A stretch of DNA of 6,394 bases, from NCBI GenBank assembly GCA_002685315.1, contig NYXJ01000084.1, forward strand, positions 1 through 6,394. Reading direction: 5' to 3'. Positions within the stretch are counted from its first letter, which is position 1. Each line of letters opens with the position of its first letter. The DNA is from Methanobacteriota archaeon. Its GTDB lineage: Archaea; Thermoplasmatota; Poseidoniia; Poseidoniales; Thalassarchaeaceae. Shown here piece by piece: positions 6,035 to 6,394 of the stretch. Below the pieces are notes generated by a model. It saw nothing but the letters and a program-made list of their open reading frames with translations, was not told the origin of the DNA and searched no databases. The position numbers were made by a program, and so were the translations under genes.

Positions 6035-6394
6035 TTAAATATCTAAATCTATTATCAAAGGAGCGTGGTCAGAAACAGTAAGTCCTCCTTCTCTCAATAT
6101 CCTCGCAGACTGAAAAATCTCTAATGCAGCATCATTAGCAAGAGCATAATCTATCCTCCATCCTCTATTTAGAGCTCTTGCTTGACCTCTATTAGACCAC
6201 CAAGAATATGGTCCTTTAATATCACCCGAATCAATCCTCAAAAGATCATACCAACCCATTGAAAGAAAACGTGTGAACCATTCTCTTTCATGAATCAAGA
6301 ACCCTGAAGTATTTTTATTACCTGAGGGGTTCCAAATATCATTCTCTGTATGAGCAATATTTAGATCACCACAAAGTAATACTGGTTCATCTAA
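6035..6394 (-). CDS. xth: Exodeoxyribonuclease III (AP endonuclease family), 3' part, 5' end outside window
   Basis: This is the C-terminal 119 residues of a Xth-type exonuclease III, a Mg-dependent enzyme that cuts DNA at abasic sites and trims 3' ends in base excision repair. The reading frame stays open to the window edge, so the gene continues beyond 6394; the TTG at 6298 is an internal Leu codon and not the start. Motifs of the fold are clear: VLLCGDLNIAH (5-15 of the fragment, catalytic Asp/Asn), WNPSGN...SGF (21-32), ER.WF, YSWWSNRGQARALNRGWRIDY (63-83) and the terminal SDHAP (108-112, catalytic His). It ends normally at TAA 6035-6037. It lies 73 bases before aroA' on the same strand, with T-tracts between, and is probably a separate transcription unit. 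Confidence 0.95.
   Translation of the reverse strand, partial: LDEPVLLCGDLNIAHTENDIWNPSGNKNTSGFLIHEREWFTRFLSMGWYDLLRIDSGDIKGPYSWWSNRGQARALNRGWRIDYALANDAALEIFQSARILREGGLTVSDHAPLIIDLDI

Noticed and set aside
6035..6298. Treating the exonuclease fragment as a complete 87-aa gene starting at TTG 6298
   Set aside because: The frame stays open upstream to the window edge and carries the conserved GDLNIAH catalytic motif, so this is the 3' part of a longer gene.

Overview
The window looks like low-GC (visibly AT-rich) archaeal chromosome. The main reason is a compact cluster for the archaeal version of early aromatic amino-acid biosynthesis: an ADH-synthase-type aldolase (AroA'), a type II 3-dehydroquinate synthase (AroB') and a GHMP-type shikimate kinase, all of which replace the usual bacterial enzymes. 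Ribosome binding sites of the GGAGG/GGTGA kind and a TATA-like AT-rich promoter region fit this. A free-living, mesophilic euryarchaeon of the Thermoplasmatota (for example marine group II/III) is my best guess. The lineage is an inference and not proven here.

Layout. On the + strand, 23-1342 encodes a DUF58-family protein with two N-terminal membrane helices, followed nine bases later by a six-helix membrane protein of unknown function (1352-2275). They appear to form the end of an operon whose start lies left of the window; MoxR-type AAA+ ATPases commonly sit there. On the - strand, 5961 down to 2276 is a tightly packed four-gene operon: aroA', aroB', GHMP shikimate kinase, aroC. Its junctions are TGA-4 nt-TTG, ATGA (4-base overlap) and TGATG (1-base overlap), so translation is probably coupled. 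The two operons converge with no base between their stop codons. At the right edge, also on the - strand, is the 3' part of an exodeoxyribonuclease III gene (6394-6035). A 73-bp AT-rich gap between it and aroA' holds oligo-T tracts (terminator), a TATA-like element and a perfect 10-bp palindrome.

How the genes work together. AroA' joins a deoxy-ketohexose phosphate with aspartate semialdehyde to give 2-amino-3,7-dideoxy-D-threo-hept-6-ulosonate; AroB' oxidatively deaminates and cyclises it to 3-dehydroquinate; shikimate kinase phosphorylates shikimate; AroC makes chorismate from EPSP. The genes for steps 3, 4 and 6 (aroD, aroE, aroA) are not in the window. No rRNA, tRNA, CRISPR array, insertion sequence or long repeat was seen. 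The window reads as ordinary housekeeping DNA, and I did not find a convincing new system. The least explained part is the DUF58 / six-helix membrane protein pair.
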